From contig MFCV01000047.1 of assembly GCA_001777015.1 (NCBI GenBank), forward strand, positions 1 through 44,510: a DNA stretch of 44,510 nt. Reading direction: 5' to 3'. The DNA comes from Candidatus Daviesbacteria bacterium RIFCSPHIGHO2_02_FULL_36_13. Its GTDB lineage: Bacteria; Patescibacteriota; Microgenomatia; Daviesbacterales; UBA10151. A program made the translations under genes and the position numbers. How positions within the stretch are numbered: the first letter of the stretch is position 1; each line of letters starts with the position of its first letter. Shown one piece after another: positions 1-9,156 of this stretch. The notes under the pieces are model-generated. The model made no database searches. It saw only the letters and a program-made list of their open reading frames with translations, and was not told the origin of the DNA.

Positions 1-589
1 AAATTGCATCAGTTAGTTTATCCTTTATAAGTTTTATTGCCTCATAACGACTCATCTCAAAAGCATTATTTTTTGAAGGATTCAAGTGTTTTTCAAAAGT
101 GTTCTTTTTAATAACAAGTACCACGGGTTTTTTTGTTTTTTCTGCCTGTGAAGTAAGATTTTGGATTTGAGCTGAATATTTTTTTTCATCAATAATTTCA
201 TAAGGAATATCAAAAGTTTTTAGAAATTCCTCCATTTTTTCTCCTGTTATATCATGTTCAGGAGCGTCATATCCCTTCCCACCTTCTCCTCTCCATGTAA
301 TTAAATAGAAGACAGGAATTTCATATAATTGATTTAGCGATGTTAGGGCATTCAATGTATTCATAAATCCTGAATTTTGAATGGCAACTATTGGAATTTT
401 TCTTGTTGATAAATAGTAACCAGAAGCAACTCCCATCACCAAAGCCTCATTAGCTGGATTAATAATTTCTATTCTTTTAGATTCCCAAAGGTAGTTAAAA
501 AAATCTTTAAAATAAGAACATGGCACTTCTATAATAGGCCCTAGATTATTTTTTATAAGTTCGGTTGTAAAATCTTTTGAATGAATCAT
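1..589 (-). CDS. Phosphonopyruvate decarboxylase, N-terminal TPP domain (truncated at left edge)
   Basis: Not in the ORF track (open at edge). My reverse translation from ATG at 589 reads [116 protein letters not shown], typical of phosphonopyruvate/sulfopyruvate decarboxylases. Start codon overlaps the PEP mutase stop (TAATG). Confidence 0.9.
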   Translation of the reverse strand, partial: MIHSKDFTTELIKNNLGPIIEVPCSYFKDFFNYLWESKRIEIINPANEALVMGVASGYYLSTRKIPIVAIQNSGFMNTLNALTSLNQLYEIPVFYLITWRGEGGKGYDAPEHDITGEKMEEFLKTFDIPYEIIDEKKYSAQIQNLTSQAEKTKKPVVLVIKKNTFEKHLNPSKNNAFEMSRYEAIKLIKDKLTDAI

Positions 590-1902
590 TAAGATGGTAT
601 AAGTTTTATAGTCTCCTCTATAGACAGACATAGCTTATCTGCTTCTTTGGCTCTACCGTTTTTAAGTATTAATTCTGCCACATTCTTCATGGCAGGATAG
701 GCACTTCTTATCAATTGATTCGCATAGATAACCATACCAATACCCTCCTTAATAAATTCTTTCTCTCTAACACTACTAAAGGTTGACGGAACTACAATTA
801 AAAGAACTCTATACTTAAATTTCTTATATTTCCTACAAAATTCAAAAATCTCAGAGGGTGTCTCTTTTTTGCTGTGTATTAAAATTCCATCTGCCCCAGC
901 AGCAATATATGCTTTTGCCCTTTTTAAGGCATCCTCTATTCCTTTTCCTAAAATCAAACTTTCAATACGGGCAATTATCATAAAATCCCCTGTTACTTGT
1001 GCTTTCTTTCCCGTATTAATCTTCTCTGAAAAATTCTCAATTGAATCTTGCGTCTGATCAGCATCCTTTCCAAAAAGAGAATTTCTTTTCGCTCCAATTT
1101 TATCTTCAATAACAACAGCAGATACTCCTAACCTTTCCAGAGACTTAACAGTAAAAACAAAATGCTCAGACAACCCCCCGCTATCCCCATCCACAATAAT
1201 AGGTTTACTGGTTACTTCTAAAATCTGTTCAATGGTTTGAAGTCTTGATGTTATATCTACAGCAGCGGTATCAGGTTTTCCCTTAGATGCTGAGTCAGTC
1301 AAACTACTTTCCCACATACCATCAAACTCTACTGACTTACCATCTTCTACAATTTTTGTATTTTCCACAATAAGACCAGTTAATCCATTATGCACCTCTA
1401 GAATTTTTACCAGCGGTTTAAGTTCAAACATTCTGCGTAGCTGTCCTATTCTCTGAGAGGAGGTTATTCCTCTACCTCCTGAGTGATTAATAAGTTCAGA
1501 GGAGGAAATACCAACAGTATATTCAGGCTCAATAAGCTCCCCTCCCCATTCTTTTAAAACTTCTATAACTCTTTCTCTAGTTTCTTTTTGTATGCCAGTT
1601 TTCCAATCATCGCCATGTACTACAAAATCAGGTTTTATTGACCTTAGATTTTCCACATAATCAAGAGTTTTTTGTGGAATTACTTTGTATACCCCATCTA
1701 AATTTTCAATAACCTGCTTCCTTTGATCAAATGTCAGAAGAGGGACTCTCTTATAGCTAGCTATAGCCTCATCTGTTAATAATCCTACAACTACTTTACC
1801 CAACTTTTTTGCAGTTGTTATTATATTGATGTGACCATGATGTATAAGGTCTGCAGACATACCCACATACACTATTTTTTCTTCCGTTCCCTTCCGTCTC
1901 AT
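589..1902 (-). CDS. Bifunctional cytidylyltransferase-like / phosphoenolpyruvate mutase
   Basis: N-terminal HxGH nucleotidyltransferase motif ([13 protein letters not shown]); C-terminal PEP mutase signature [10 protein letters not shown] plus isocitrate-lyase-like fold residues (VDGDSGG, RIESL). ORF track start at 1908 is TTG; ATG at 1902 is likelier. Confidence 0.92.
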   Translation of the reverse strand: MRRKGTEEKIVYVGMSADLIHHGHINIITTAKKLGKVVVGLLTDEAIASYKRVPLLTFDQRKQVIENLDGVYKVIPQKTLDYVENLRSIKPDFVVHGDDWKTGIQKETRERVIEVLKEWGGELIEPEYTVGISSSELINHSGGRGITSSQRIGQLRRMFELKPLVKILEVHNGLTGLIVENTKIVEDGKSVEFDGMWESSLTDSASKGKPDTAAVDITSRLQTIEQILEVTSKPIIVDGDSGGLSEHFVFTVKSLERLGVSAVVIEDKIGAKRNSLFGKDADQTQDSIENFSEKINTGKKAQVTGDFMIIARIESLILGKGIEDALKRAKAYIAAGADGILIHSKKETPSEIFEFCRKYKKFKYRVLLIVVPSTFSSVREKEFIKEGIGMVIYANQLIRSAYPAMKNVAELILKNGRAKEADKLCLSIEETIKLIPS

Positions 1903-1913
1903 ATTCAAGAATG

Positions 1914-1942
1914 ATTGTACAGCCTCCTCGAGCTTTTCGCAA
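1914..1942 (-). promoter_or_regulatory. Promoter TTGCGA-N17-TACAAT for the PEP mutase / phosphonopyruvate decarboxylase unit
   Basis: -35 complement TCGCAA at 1937-1942, -10 complement ATTGTA at 1914-1919; ATG at 1902. Confidence 0.55.
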
Positions 1943-1977
1943 ATGCATACATATGCTAAAATCAGATTGGTGAAAAT

Positions 1978-2760
1978 ATGATCAAAAGATTCTTATTACC
2001 ATTTTTATATTATAAATTTTTGCTTTCTCAGCTTATTTTAAGGGAAATTAAAGCCAGGTATAAACAATCCATCATGGGCTATGCCTGGATAATATTTAGC
2101 CCCCTAATTCAACTTTTAATTTATTCCTTTGTTTTTTCGATCATATTCCGCTTCCCTACAGGAGATATCCCCTACTCCATATTTTTACTGGCAGGACTTC
2201 TTCCATGGATATATTTTCAAACTACTTTATCTACAACTGCTTTAGTATTAGTGGATAATTCTAACCTTATAAAAAAAGTTTATTTTCCAAGAGAGGTATT
2301 GCCTTATTCAGTTATTTTAGCAAAAGCAGTTGACTTATTTTTTGCAGCATTAGTACTTGTTGCTTTTATGATTTTTTATCAGATCCCATTTCATTTAACT
2401 GTACTACTGTTAATACCTCTATTTCTTATTCAGGTAGCTTTAATGACAGGAATATCTTTTTTTATTTCAACAGCAAATTTATTCTACAGGGACATACAAT
2501 ATGTTGTTAATTTATTTCTCTTTATGTGGATGTTTTTAACTCCTGTTGTTTACCCGCTATCTTTGGTGCCTGACAAATATATTTGGCTGTATAAGCTAAA
2601 CCCGATGGTAGGTATTATTGAAGGCTACAGATCAGCTCTTTTCAATTTCTCTTTTGACAGCGGGACAATACTTTGGTCAGCTCTTATATCATTTTTGATT
2701 TTTATAGTCGGATTTATATTTTTCAAAAAAAGCGAGAAAATATTCGCTGATATAGTCTAA
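1978..2760 (+). CDS. wzm: ABC-2 type polysaccharide export permease (Wzm/TagG-like)
   Basis: 260 aa, six hydrophobic segments, [33 protein letters not shown] motif; TAATG overlap with the downstream ATPase gene. Confidence 0.93.
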   Translation: MIKRFLLPFLYYKFLLSQLILREIKARYKQSIMGYAWIIFSPLIQLLIYSFVFSIIFRFPTGDIPYSIFLLAGLLPWIYFQTTLSTTALVLVDNSNLIKKVYFPREVLPYSVILAKAVDLFFAALVLVAFMIFYQIPFHLTVLLLIPLFLIQVALMTGISFFISTANLFYRDIQYVVNLFLFMWMFLTPVVYPLSLVPDKYIWLYKLNPMVGIIEGYRSALFNFSFDSGTILWSALISFLIFIVGFIFFKKSEKIFADIV

Positions 2761-3509
2761 TGGATAATAAAAACGTAAGCATACAATTTAAGAATTGCAC
2801 AAAGAAATTTTACTTGCAGGAGGATAAAACTTTCAAAGAGTTTCTACCCAATTTAATTTTAGGCAAATCCTGGGCAAAGGAACTTATAGCTTTAAATGAT
2901 ATTTCCTTTGAGATTAAGCAGGGAGAAACTGTAGGAATTGTGGGTAAAAACGGTGCGGGCAAATCAACTCTGCTAAGACTTATAGCAGGAGTAACCTCGC
3001 CTACAAAGGGTGAAGTAAGGGTAGAAGGTAAAGTAGCACCCTTAATAGAACTTGGCGCAGGATTTCATCATGAATTATCAGGATATGAGAATATTTTTCT
3101 CAATGCAGCAATACTTGGAATGCATAAAAAAGAAATAGAGCTGGTTCTGGATAAAATTATTGAATTTTCTGAACTTGAGGATTTCATTCATATTCCTGTT
3201 AAAAGATACTCCTCCGGAATGTACATGCGGCTGGCATTTGCTATTGCAGTACATGTTGATGCACCAATTCTTCTTATTGATGAGGTTCTGGCAGTTGGAG
3301 ATGCTGCCTTTCAAAAAAAATGTTTAGACCGTCTGAAAGAGTTTAAGAAACAAGGCGATAAAATTATTATCTTTATTAGTCACAGTGAACAATCAGTAAA
3401 GAATTTCTGTGAAAGAGTAATCCTTTTAGATCATGGAAAAATGCTGGATGAGGGTTCACCGGCAGAAGTATTTGAAAAATATCACCATATTCTTACCCAA
3501 AAGACTTGA
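2760..3509 (+). CDS. wzt: Polysaccharide ABC transporter ATP-binding protein (Wzt-like, no C-terminal carbohydrate-binding domain)
   Basis: Walker A GKNGAGKSTLL, signature YSSGMYMRLAFA, Walker B ILLIDEVLAVGD; only 249 aa. Confidence 0.94.
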   Translation: MDNKNVSIQFKNCTKKFYLQEDKTFKEFLPNLILGKSWAKELIALNDISFEIKQGETVGIVGKNGAGKSTLLRLIAGVTSPTKGEVRVEGKVAPLIELGAGFHHELSGYENIFLNAAILGMHKKEIELVLDKIIEFSELEDFIHIPVKRYSSGMYMRLAFAIAVHVDAPILLIDEVLAVGDAAFQKKCLDRLKEFKKQGDKIIIFISHSEQSVKNFCERVILLDHGKMLDEGSPAEVFEKYHHILTQKT

Positions 3510-5601
3510 ATAATTCTCTTTTTAATTTAAATCCTGCGAAAGTAAGTAACAATAGATTTAAGACAAGAGGTATTAGTATCCAACTTTTTGGTATGTCCCA
3601 GTAATACAGATTTCTGACCCACCAAAAATCAGGCAGTCTTTCAAAAGTTTGAGTGTGTATATCCCAAAATTTCCAGGGGTCTTCATTGGCGAAGCCAAGA
3701 ACTTGTTCATTTGTCCCTCCCCAATTTTGATAAGTTACTCCTGCAATTTTGGGGCCCAAATCTGAAACATATGGCACATCTATGCTTTCCATATTCTGCC
3801 TTTGGCCGTTTATATCGAAATATTGAATTGCTAAAATTTGTTTTTTATCCAAAAGAATTTTTGGATCCCCGTAATCAACAACTACCATCAACTGATTATC
3901 CTTCGGCTTTACTAAATTTTCACTTATGGGTAATTTTATCATCATTCTTTCCGTAGCCCCCAATTCAAAAGTTCCATTTGAAATAGGAATGTCATTTAAT
4001 AAAAATTGCAATTTTGCAGATGAAGACGACTCGGCAATAGGATGATTAATTCCTCCAAATGTTAACTCCCTAACGTGATCTTTATTATTATCATCAAATG
4101 ATATATATCCCTTACCTTCTACTACCCTCCATCTTTCAGGACCTACATTGAACGGAAAGTCTATCCCGTCATAAAATCTGACATTATATATTCCCCTTTC
4201 AAAAGTTTTGGGGAAATTTTGCCCTAATTTAATAAAGTTTTTTGACATATTCAAAAGAGGTGTGTATCTTGGTAGAAGGTTGCTGTAGGTAAACATCGTA
4301 TACTGATTTTGGTTCACATAAAATTTTTTATCTAAATTAGCATACTTTGTCTGATAAGGAATTAAAATTCCCATAATTTCGATCAAAAATCCTATAAGTG
4401 CTAAAGGCAAAAATACAAAATAGATTGCTTTTTTAGAAAGAAATTTATATATGCTTCCCACCACAAGCATCCCAAGCGGTATTAAAGGAGTTAAATATCT
4501 TGGCCCCCAGCTATTTTCACCATGCCATAGACCTTCAATGCCCTGATCAGGCCTGCCTATTGTATAAGCTTTTGCATAAAAAAGTATTAAAACTACACTG
4601 TAGAGAAGAAAAATAAAAAATTCTGGACGTATATCCTTTTTAATTTTATGCCAGAAAAAAAGAATAATTAAAAGTATAGGAGAGTAAATAAAAATACTCC
4701 TCCCCGGACTAAAAAGCTGTCCGTAAATCCCCTCGAAAAATACCCCCAGAGGTATTCTGCTAGCAAGATAACTTGTACCGACCAAGATTAAGTTAGAACC
4801 GCTCCCAACCCTTATATTTTCATACCAGGTATATATTAAAACAAACGGAAGTACAGCAATAAGAAAAACTGCACAATCCTTAAAAATAATTTTTAGTGAC
4901 TGTATGTTGAACTTATGCTTTAACAGCATTGTGTAATAAAGAAAAAGAGGAGGTGCAGCCAAAATAAAGGTCGGATTATAAGTAATCACGAAAATCCCGA
5001 AATACAGACCGGCTAAAATTAACAGATAGATTTTTCTTTTTATTGAATAAAGTTTAATCATTAAAAAAGTAAGCATCAAAAATGTAATAAACATCATATG
5101 CGGCATTGAATGCTTGGTATAAACAAATAAATTAGTAGCAACAATTGAGATCAAACTGAAAAATATTGACTGTTTTTTTGATAAACCCAGTATGACAAAA
5201 TAAACAAATAAAATTACACCCAGAAGTGCCCCAAAAAAAGCATTGGTAAAGCCGGCCATCAAAAATATTAACCAGTCATTTTCCAAAGGAAAGTGCTCCG
5301 AAGGACTAACACCATAAATTTTATATACAATATCTGTTATAGCTACTGCAGGGAGATAAGCCAAAGAAAAACCCAAGCCTGTTAAGCTATAATATTTACC
5401 ATCCCTGCCTTCTACAATATTCATGTGGATATTTTTTCTTTCCGAATATTCATACGGAGGAGTTGTCGGCTCACCTTTATAGTAAATACTTCTGGCAACC
5501 GTCAGATATTGAAATCCGTCACCTGAATCAATTACTCCTGCGGAAAAAAAAGACAGGAATGCAAAGAGAAATAAGAAGTAATAGATAATAATATTTTTCA
5601 T
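3493..5601 (-). CDS. Multi-spanning GT39/PMT-like glycosyltransferase with a soluble insertion before the last TM helix
   Basis: 702 aa; many TM segments; early acidic motif GVIDSGDGFQYLTVARSI typical of lipid-linked-sugar-dependent GT-C enzymes; about 200 aa polar region before the final hydrophobic helix. Confidence 0.7.
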   Translation of the reverse strand: MKNIIIYYFLFLFAFLSFFSAGVIDSGDGFQYLTVARSIYYKGEPTTPPYEYSERKNIHMNIVEGRDGKYYSLTGLGFSLAYLPAVAITDIVYKIYGVSPSEHFPLENDWLIFLMAGFTNAFFGALLGVILFVYFVILGLSKKQSIFFSLISIVATNLFVYTKHSMPHMMFITFLMLTFLMIKLYSIKRKIYLLILAGLYFGIFVITYNPTFILAAPPLFLYYTMLLKHKFNIQSLKIIFKDCAVFLIAVLPFVLIYTWYENIRVGSGSNLILVGTSYLASRIPLGVFFEGIYGQLFSPGRSIFIYSPILLIILFFWHKIKKDIRPEFFIFLLYSVVLILFYAKAYTIGRPDQGIEGLWHGENSWGPRYLTPLIPLGMLVVGSIYKFLSKKAIYFVFLPLALIGFLIEIMGILIPYQTKYANLDKKFYVNQNQYTMFTYSNLLPRYTPLLNMSKNFIKLGQNFPKTFERGIYNVRFYDGIDFPFNVGPERWRVVEGKGYISFDDNNKDHVRELTFGGINHPIAESSSSAKLQFLLNDIPISNGTFELGATERMMIKLPISENLVKPKDNQLMVVVDYGDPKILLDKKQILAIQYFDINGQRQNMESIDVPYVSDLGPKIAGVTYQNWGGTNEQVLGFANEDPWKFWDIHTQTFERLPDFWWVRNLYYWDIPKSWILIPLVLNLLLLTFAGFKLKRELFKSFG

Positions 5602-6452
5602 TTACGTATTGCTATTATATTCCAACCCTGATTTTTTTCCATCACTAAGTTTATTAAATTATACTTTTTGTCAAACATATAATTTTTAAATCCGTAATTC
5701 TCCAGATAACTTACAGTATCTTTTGTTGAAAAACCAAAAGATTTATAAGCTTCCTCATTTACTTCTACGATTAATATATCTACTTTTTTACCCTGTAAAC
5801 TTTCTTCCAACCCCTTCAGAACTAGCATTTCTGCTCCTTCCACGTCAATTTTAATCATTTTAATCTTTTTGATATTTTGATCCTTTATAAATTTATCAAG
5901 AGTAGTTGATTCCAATCTTAGCGTATTTTTGTTACCAGAATTAGGTGAGATGTGATTATAATCCGGGTATTCACTAGTATCGAAATTTACAAGTTGGGAT
6001 CTATCAGATACAACTTTTCTTATAACCTCAATCCTGTCTTTTTTCTGATTAAGAGCTATATTTTCATATAATTTAGGTAATATTTTAGGTGAAGGTTCAA
6101 AAGCAAAAATTTTTCCTGTAGTAATTTTAGAAGATGCGAGAAAGGAGTAAACCCCGATATTTGCACCAACATCAATAAAATAATCCCCCCTTTTTAAAAT
6201 ACTTAATAAAAATTGCATCTCCCCGTATTCCGGAAATCTTAAATATACAACCAAAGTACTGTAAAGAGAATCATTCGGATAGCAAATACATTTAGTACCT
6301 GGAACTAACTCTACTACACAGGGGGATTTAAGGAAAATTTGATTTATTTTCCACCAAAATATTTTTAGCAGTGTTCTTATTGTATTTCCCTTATTTAACG
6401 GATGATTTAAAATAAATTTCAGGAAAAATAAATAACTGAAAAATTTAGTCAT
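5598..6452 (-). CDS. FkbM family methyltransferase
   Basis: SAM motif DYFIDVGANIGVYSFLAS, then FAFEPSPKILPKL and IKMIKIDVEGAEMLVLKGLE: classic FkbM. Confidence 0.92.
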   Translation of the reverse strand: MTKFFSYLFFLKFILNHPLNKGNTIRTLLKIFWWKINQIFLKSPCVVELVPGTKCICYPNDSLYSTLVVYLRFPEYGEMQFLLSILKRGDYFIDVGANIGVYSFLASSKITTGKIFAFEPSPKILPKLYENIALNQKKDRIEVIRKVVSDRSQLVNFDTSEYPDYNHISPNSGNKNTLRLESTTLDKFIKDQNIKKIKMIKIDVEGAEMLVLKGLEESLQGKKVDILIVEVNEEAYKSFGFSTKDTVSYLENYGFKNYMFDKKYNLINLVMEKNQGWNIIAIRK

Positions 6453-6488
6453 AAATAAGTTAAAATATTAAGAAGGATAATTTAACAC

Positions 6489-7424
6489 ATGGATGTTACA
6501 AAAAATAGCGGTAAACAAGTAATTATTTTACGTCAAAGCGGAGGAAGATTAGGAAACCAACTGCTTCTTTATGCTAGTGTCTATGCTTTTTGCCTGGAAT
6601 ATAACTATAAGTGTATAAATTATACTCTTTATAATTATGCTGATTATTTTGAGAAGTCTAATCGTGATAAATTTACAAAACTGGTTGGAATTTTCTCCAA
6701 ATTAAAACTCTATCATACCCACCGTGATTATTTTATTGTATATCAAATTTATAGATTCTTAACATATCTTTACAGCTTTTTTAAAAGTGGTATTGTAATA
6801 AAAGAAGACCCCCAGGCTACTATATATCTCCCTCCAACAGATGATAAAAATAGAAGTCATAAAAAATTAATAGAAAATATAACCAAAAGTAAACACAGAA
6901 TTTTCTATATTGATGGATGGAGCTTCAGAAACCCGGTTGGTTTGAAAAAATATCATAAAAAAATAGTAGATTTGCTAAAACCAAAACAATACACTATTAA
7001 TAGGGTAGAATCTTTCATTAATCCTCTAAAGAGAAAATATCATTTAATTGGAGTGCATATCCGCCAAGGTGAATATAAAAGTAAAAAATTTATGGGAGGG
7101 GAATGGTATTTTAATGAAAAAGAAGTAGCAGGAATCCTTAAGACTTATATAGAAAAAAATCACAAAGATCCCAATAAAGCGATGTTTATAATTTGTTCCG
7201 ACGAACCAGTAAATTTAGATTATTTTAAGGGATTAAATGTAATAAGAGGTATCGGTAGTATGATGGAGGATATAGTGACTTTATCAAAGTGTAATTTGAT
7301 AATCGGCTCAAACAGCACATTCGGCTCATTTGCTGCATATTTTGGCAATATTCCATTTTTTATATTTGACAGGGGTAAAAAATATGTTCCAGCCAAGAGT
7401 GAAAACTTATTTCAAAATTTTTAA
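6489..7424 (+). CDS. GT11 (alpha-1,2-fucosyltransferase-like) glycosyltransferase
   Basis: GGRLGNQLLLYASVYAF near N-terminus; GVHIRQGEYK; CNLIIGSNSTFGSFAAYFG near C-terminus. Confidence 0.75.
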   Translation: MDVTKNSGKQVIILRQSGGRLGNQLLLYASVYAFCLEYNYKCINYTLYNYADYFEKSNRDKFTKLVGIFSKLKLYHTHRDYFIVYQIYRFLTYLYSFFKSGIVIKEDPQATIYLPPTDDKNRSHKKLIENITKSKHRIFYIDGWSFRNPVGLKKYHKKIVDLLKPKQYTINRVESFINPLKRKYHLIGVHIRQGEYKSKKFMGGEWYFNEKEVAGILKTYIEKNHKDPNKAMFIICSDEPVNLDYFKGLNVIRGIGSMMEDIVTLSKCNLIIGSNSTFGSFAAYFGNIPFFIFDRGKKYVPAKSENLFQNF

Positions 7425-8230
7425 TTTTTTCTGAAATGATATAAACCACAAGAAAAATTGTTGTTTATAAAATCATTTGGTTCGGCATCTTTTATAAAAC
7501 TATTTCTGTCATCAACGGCACTGAATTCTACCAAACTACACCCGTTAAAAAGCTTCAGTACATATAATGGATTAAATACCCTATGCGCATTAAATTCTAA
7601 TCTTTGCATACCAATGGGTACTGAAAAGTAAATGCTTCCTCCTTTTTTAGTAACTCTTTTCATTTCATCAATAGCTTTTTTATAACCCCAAGGATCAATC
7701 GGATCACCGTATCTTCCTAAACCAAAATGTTCAATAGCATGAAGGGAGGAAATAGAACTAATGCTTTTGGATTTAACATTTCTCATATTTGTACAATCTG
7801 CTTGAATAAATTCCAAATTTGGAATTTTTATCCTAAGAGGCCTTATATCGAGCATTATTACTTTACAAAATACCAAACAATGGGAGATAAAACCATCCAG
7901 TCTGCTGCCTATATCATAATGTTTTTTTACACCCGATCTATAAATCCTGTTTGCTGCCCATATATCCTGGTAAAAGTAATGCTGCAGTATCCCTCCGGCT
8001 TCTTCATAACGGTCATAATAAAATGGATAAGAGTGTAAAAACTTTATTTCAAATGGGCTCTTGATTTTGCTGTTTAAGCTCCGATATTGAAAATAATCTT
8101 TGTAGTAGGCAACTACGCCCTTAGCAATTTTTAATCCCGCAATTGTCCGTAAAAAGGGATACGCAGAAGGGAAAAGTGCATTTCCCTGAATAAGGATAAA
8201 TCTTAACAAAGGGGTAATGGGAGATTTCAT
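7421..8230 (-). CDS. DUF268-type methyltransferase-like protein
   Basis: HYDIGSRLDGFISHCL, VIMLDIRPL, SISSLHAIEHFGLGRYGDPIDPWGYKKAIDEMKRV: DUF268 pattern with SAM-like core. Confidence 0.75.
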   Translation of the reverse strand: MKSPITPLLRFILIQGNALFPSAYPFLRTIAGLKIAKGVVAYYKDYFQYRSLNSKIKSPFEIKFLHSYPFYYDRYEEAGGILQHYFYQDIWAANRIYRSGVKKHYDIGSRLDGFISHCLVFCKVIMLDIRPLRIKIPNLEFIQADCTNMRNVKSKSISSISSLHAIEHFGLGRYGDPIDPWGYKKAIDEMKRVTKKGGSIYFSVPIGMQRLEFNAHRVFNPLYVLKLFNGCSLVEFSAVDDRNSFIKDAEPNDFINNNFSCGLYHFRKN

Positions 8231-9156
8231 TATTTAAATTGTTTTCTGTATATTTTATAAAAGTTTTTTGTATTTTCAGGCAGGAATGATTCAAAATCAT
8301 CCAGGTTGTTAATAAATTTCATTGTGTTTCTGTAACCTAAAACCTCTTTTTCTAAATTAGTAATTAAATCCTGTTTATTTCTATCCTGATATACGCTTGC
8401 CTTATTGTACGCAACGGATCCCGGGAAATAATGCTGTAGTATATATCCTCCCCAAATATCATCCATTCTGCCGATATGGGGCAAAACCGCGTAGTAAGGT
8501 ATCACTTTTCTTGACAAAAAAGTATTCTGTGAATTAAACGGAGAAATTCTATTGGATCCGTATACAGATTTAATTTCCGGAAACTTAACAAGCGGCATAA
8601 ATGTTAATCTGGCTAAAGCATCAATATCCGGATCACCGTCCCAAAGATCGGCCTGAACCAAAATTTTTCTTTTAACTTTTCCTTTGTACCTAACCTTTAA
8701 CCTTTTTTGCAAAAGATCGATAGGAAAACCTCTGTGCCATACAAAATTACTCATGGTAATAGAGAGCGGGTCAAACACTCCGCATTGAGGCTCATATAAA
8801 TCTATTAACACCTCCTTATTAACCTTTAAATCTTTGCCCCAAAAATCATAAGGAATATTGTCATCATCAACCGTTGCAATAATATCCGCCCCCAAATTAT
8901 ACGCCTCGACAAACCCGATATTTCTTCTTTGAATACTTTTCCATCCGATAGCATCACTCAACTGCCGGTATTTTTTTTCCTGTTCTTCCGGGTGTAAATA
9001 TTTAACATTTTTATTTTTTTTCTCAAGCACTCTGTATAATTGGTGGGGGGTGATTAAGTCTCCTGCTATGATAAGCTCCCAATCTTTCCTCTTACAAAAA
9101 TCTAATATTGCTTTTTGGGGAGGATTGATCGTAGTTGTAACAATTATTTTTTTCAT
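8230..9156 (-). CDS. STELLO/DUF288-like glycosyltransferase
   Basis: TTTINPPQKAILDFC, WELIIAGDLITP, RRNIGFVEAYNLGADIIATVDDDNIPYD. Confidence 0.72.
   Translation of the reverse strand: MKKIIVTTTINPPQKAILDFCKRKDWELIIAGDLITPHQLYRVLEKKNKNVKYLHPEEQEKKYRQLSDAIGWKSIQRRNIGFVEAYNLGADIIATVDDDNIPYDFWGKDLKVNKEVLIDLYEPQCGVFDPLSITMSNFVWHRGFPIDLLQKRLKVRYKGKVKRKILVQADLWDGDPDIDALARLTFMPLVKFPEIKSVYGSNRISPFNSQNTFLSRKVIPYYAVLPHIGRMDDIWGGYILQHYFPGSVAYNKASVYQDRNKQDLITNLEKEVLGYRNTMKFINNLDDFESFLPENTKNFYKIYRKQFK

Noticed and set aside
869-1057. Small + strand ORF (62 aa) in the track
   Set aside because: Lies wholly antisense inside the PEP mutase coding region, with no recognisable domain or ribosome-binding context.
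7727-8038. + strand ORF of 103 aa
   Set aside because: Antisense inside the DUF268 gene; no supporting motif.
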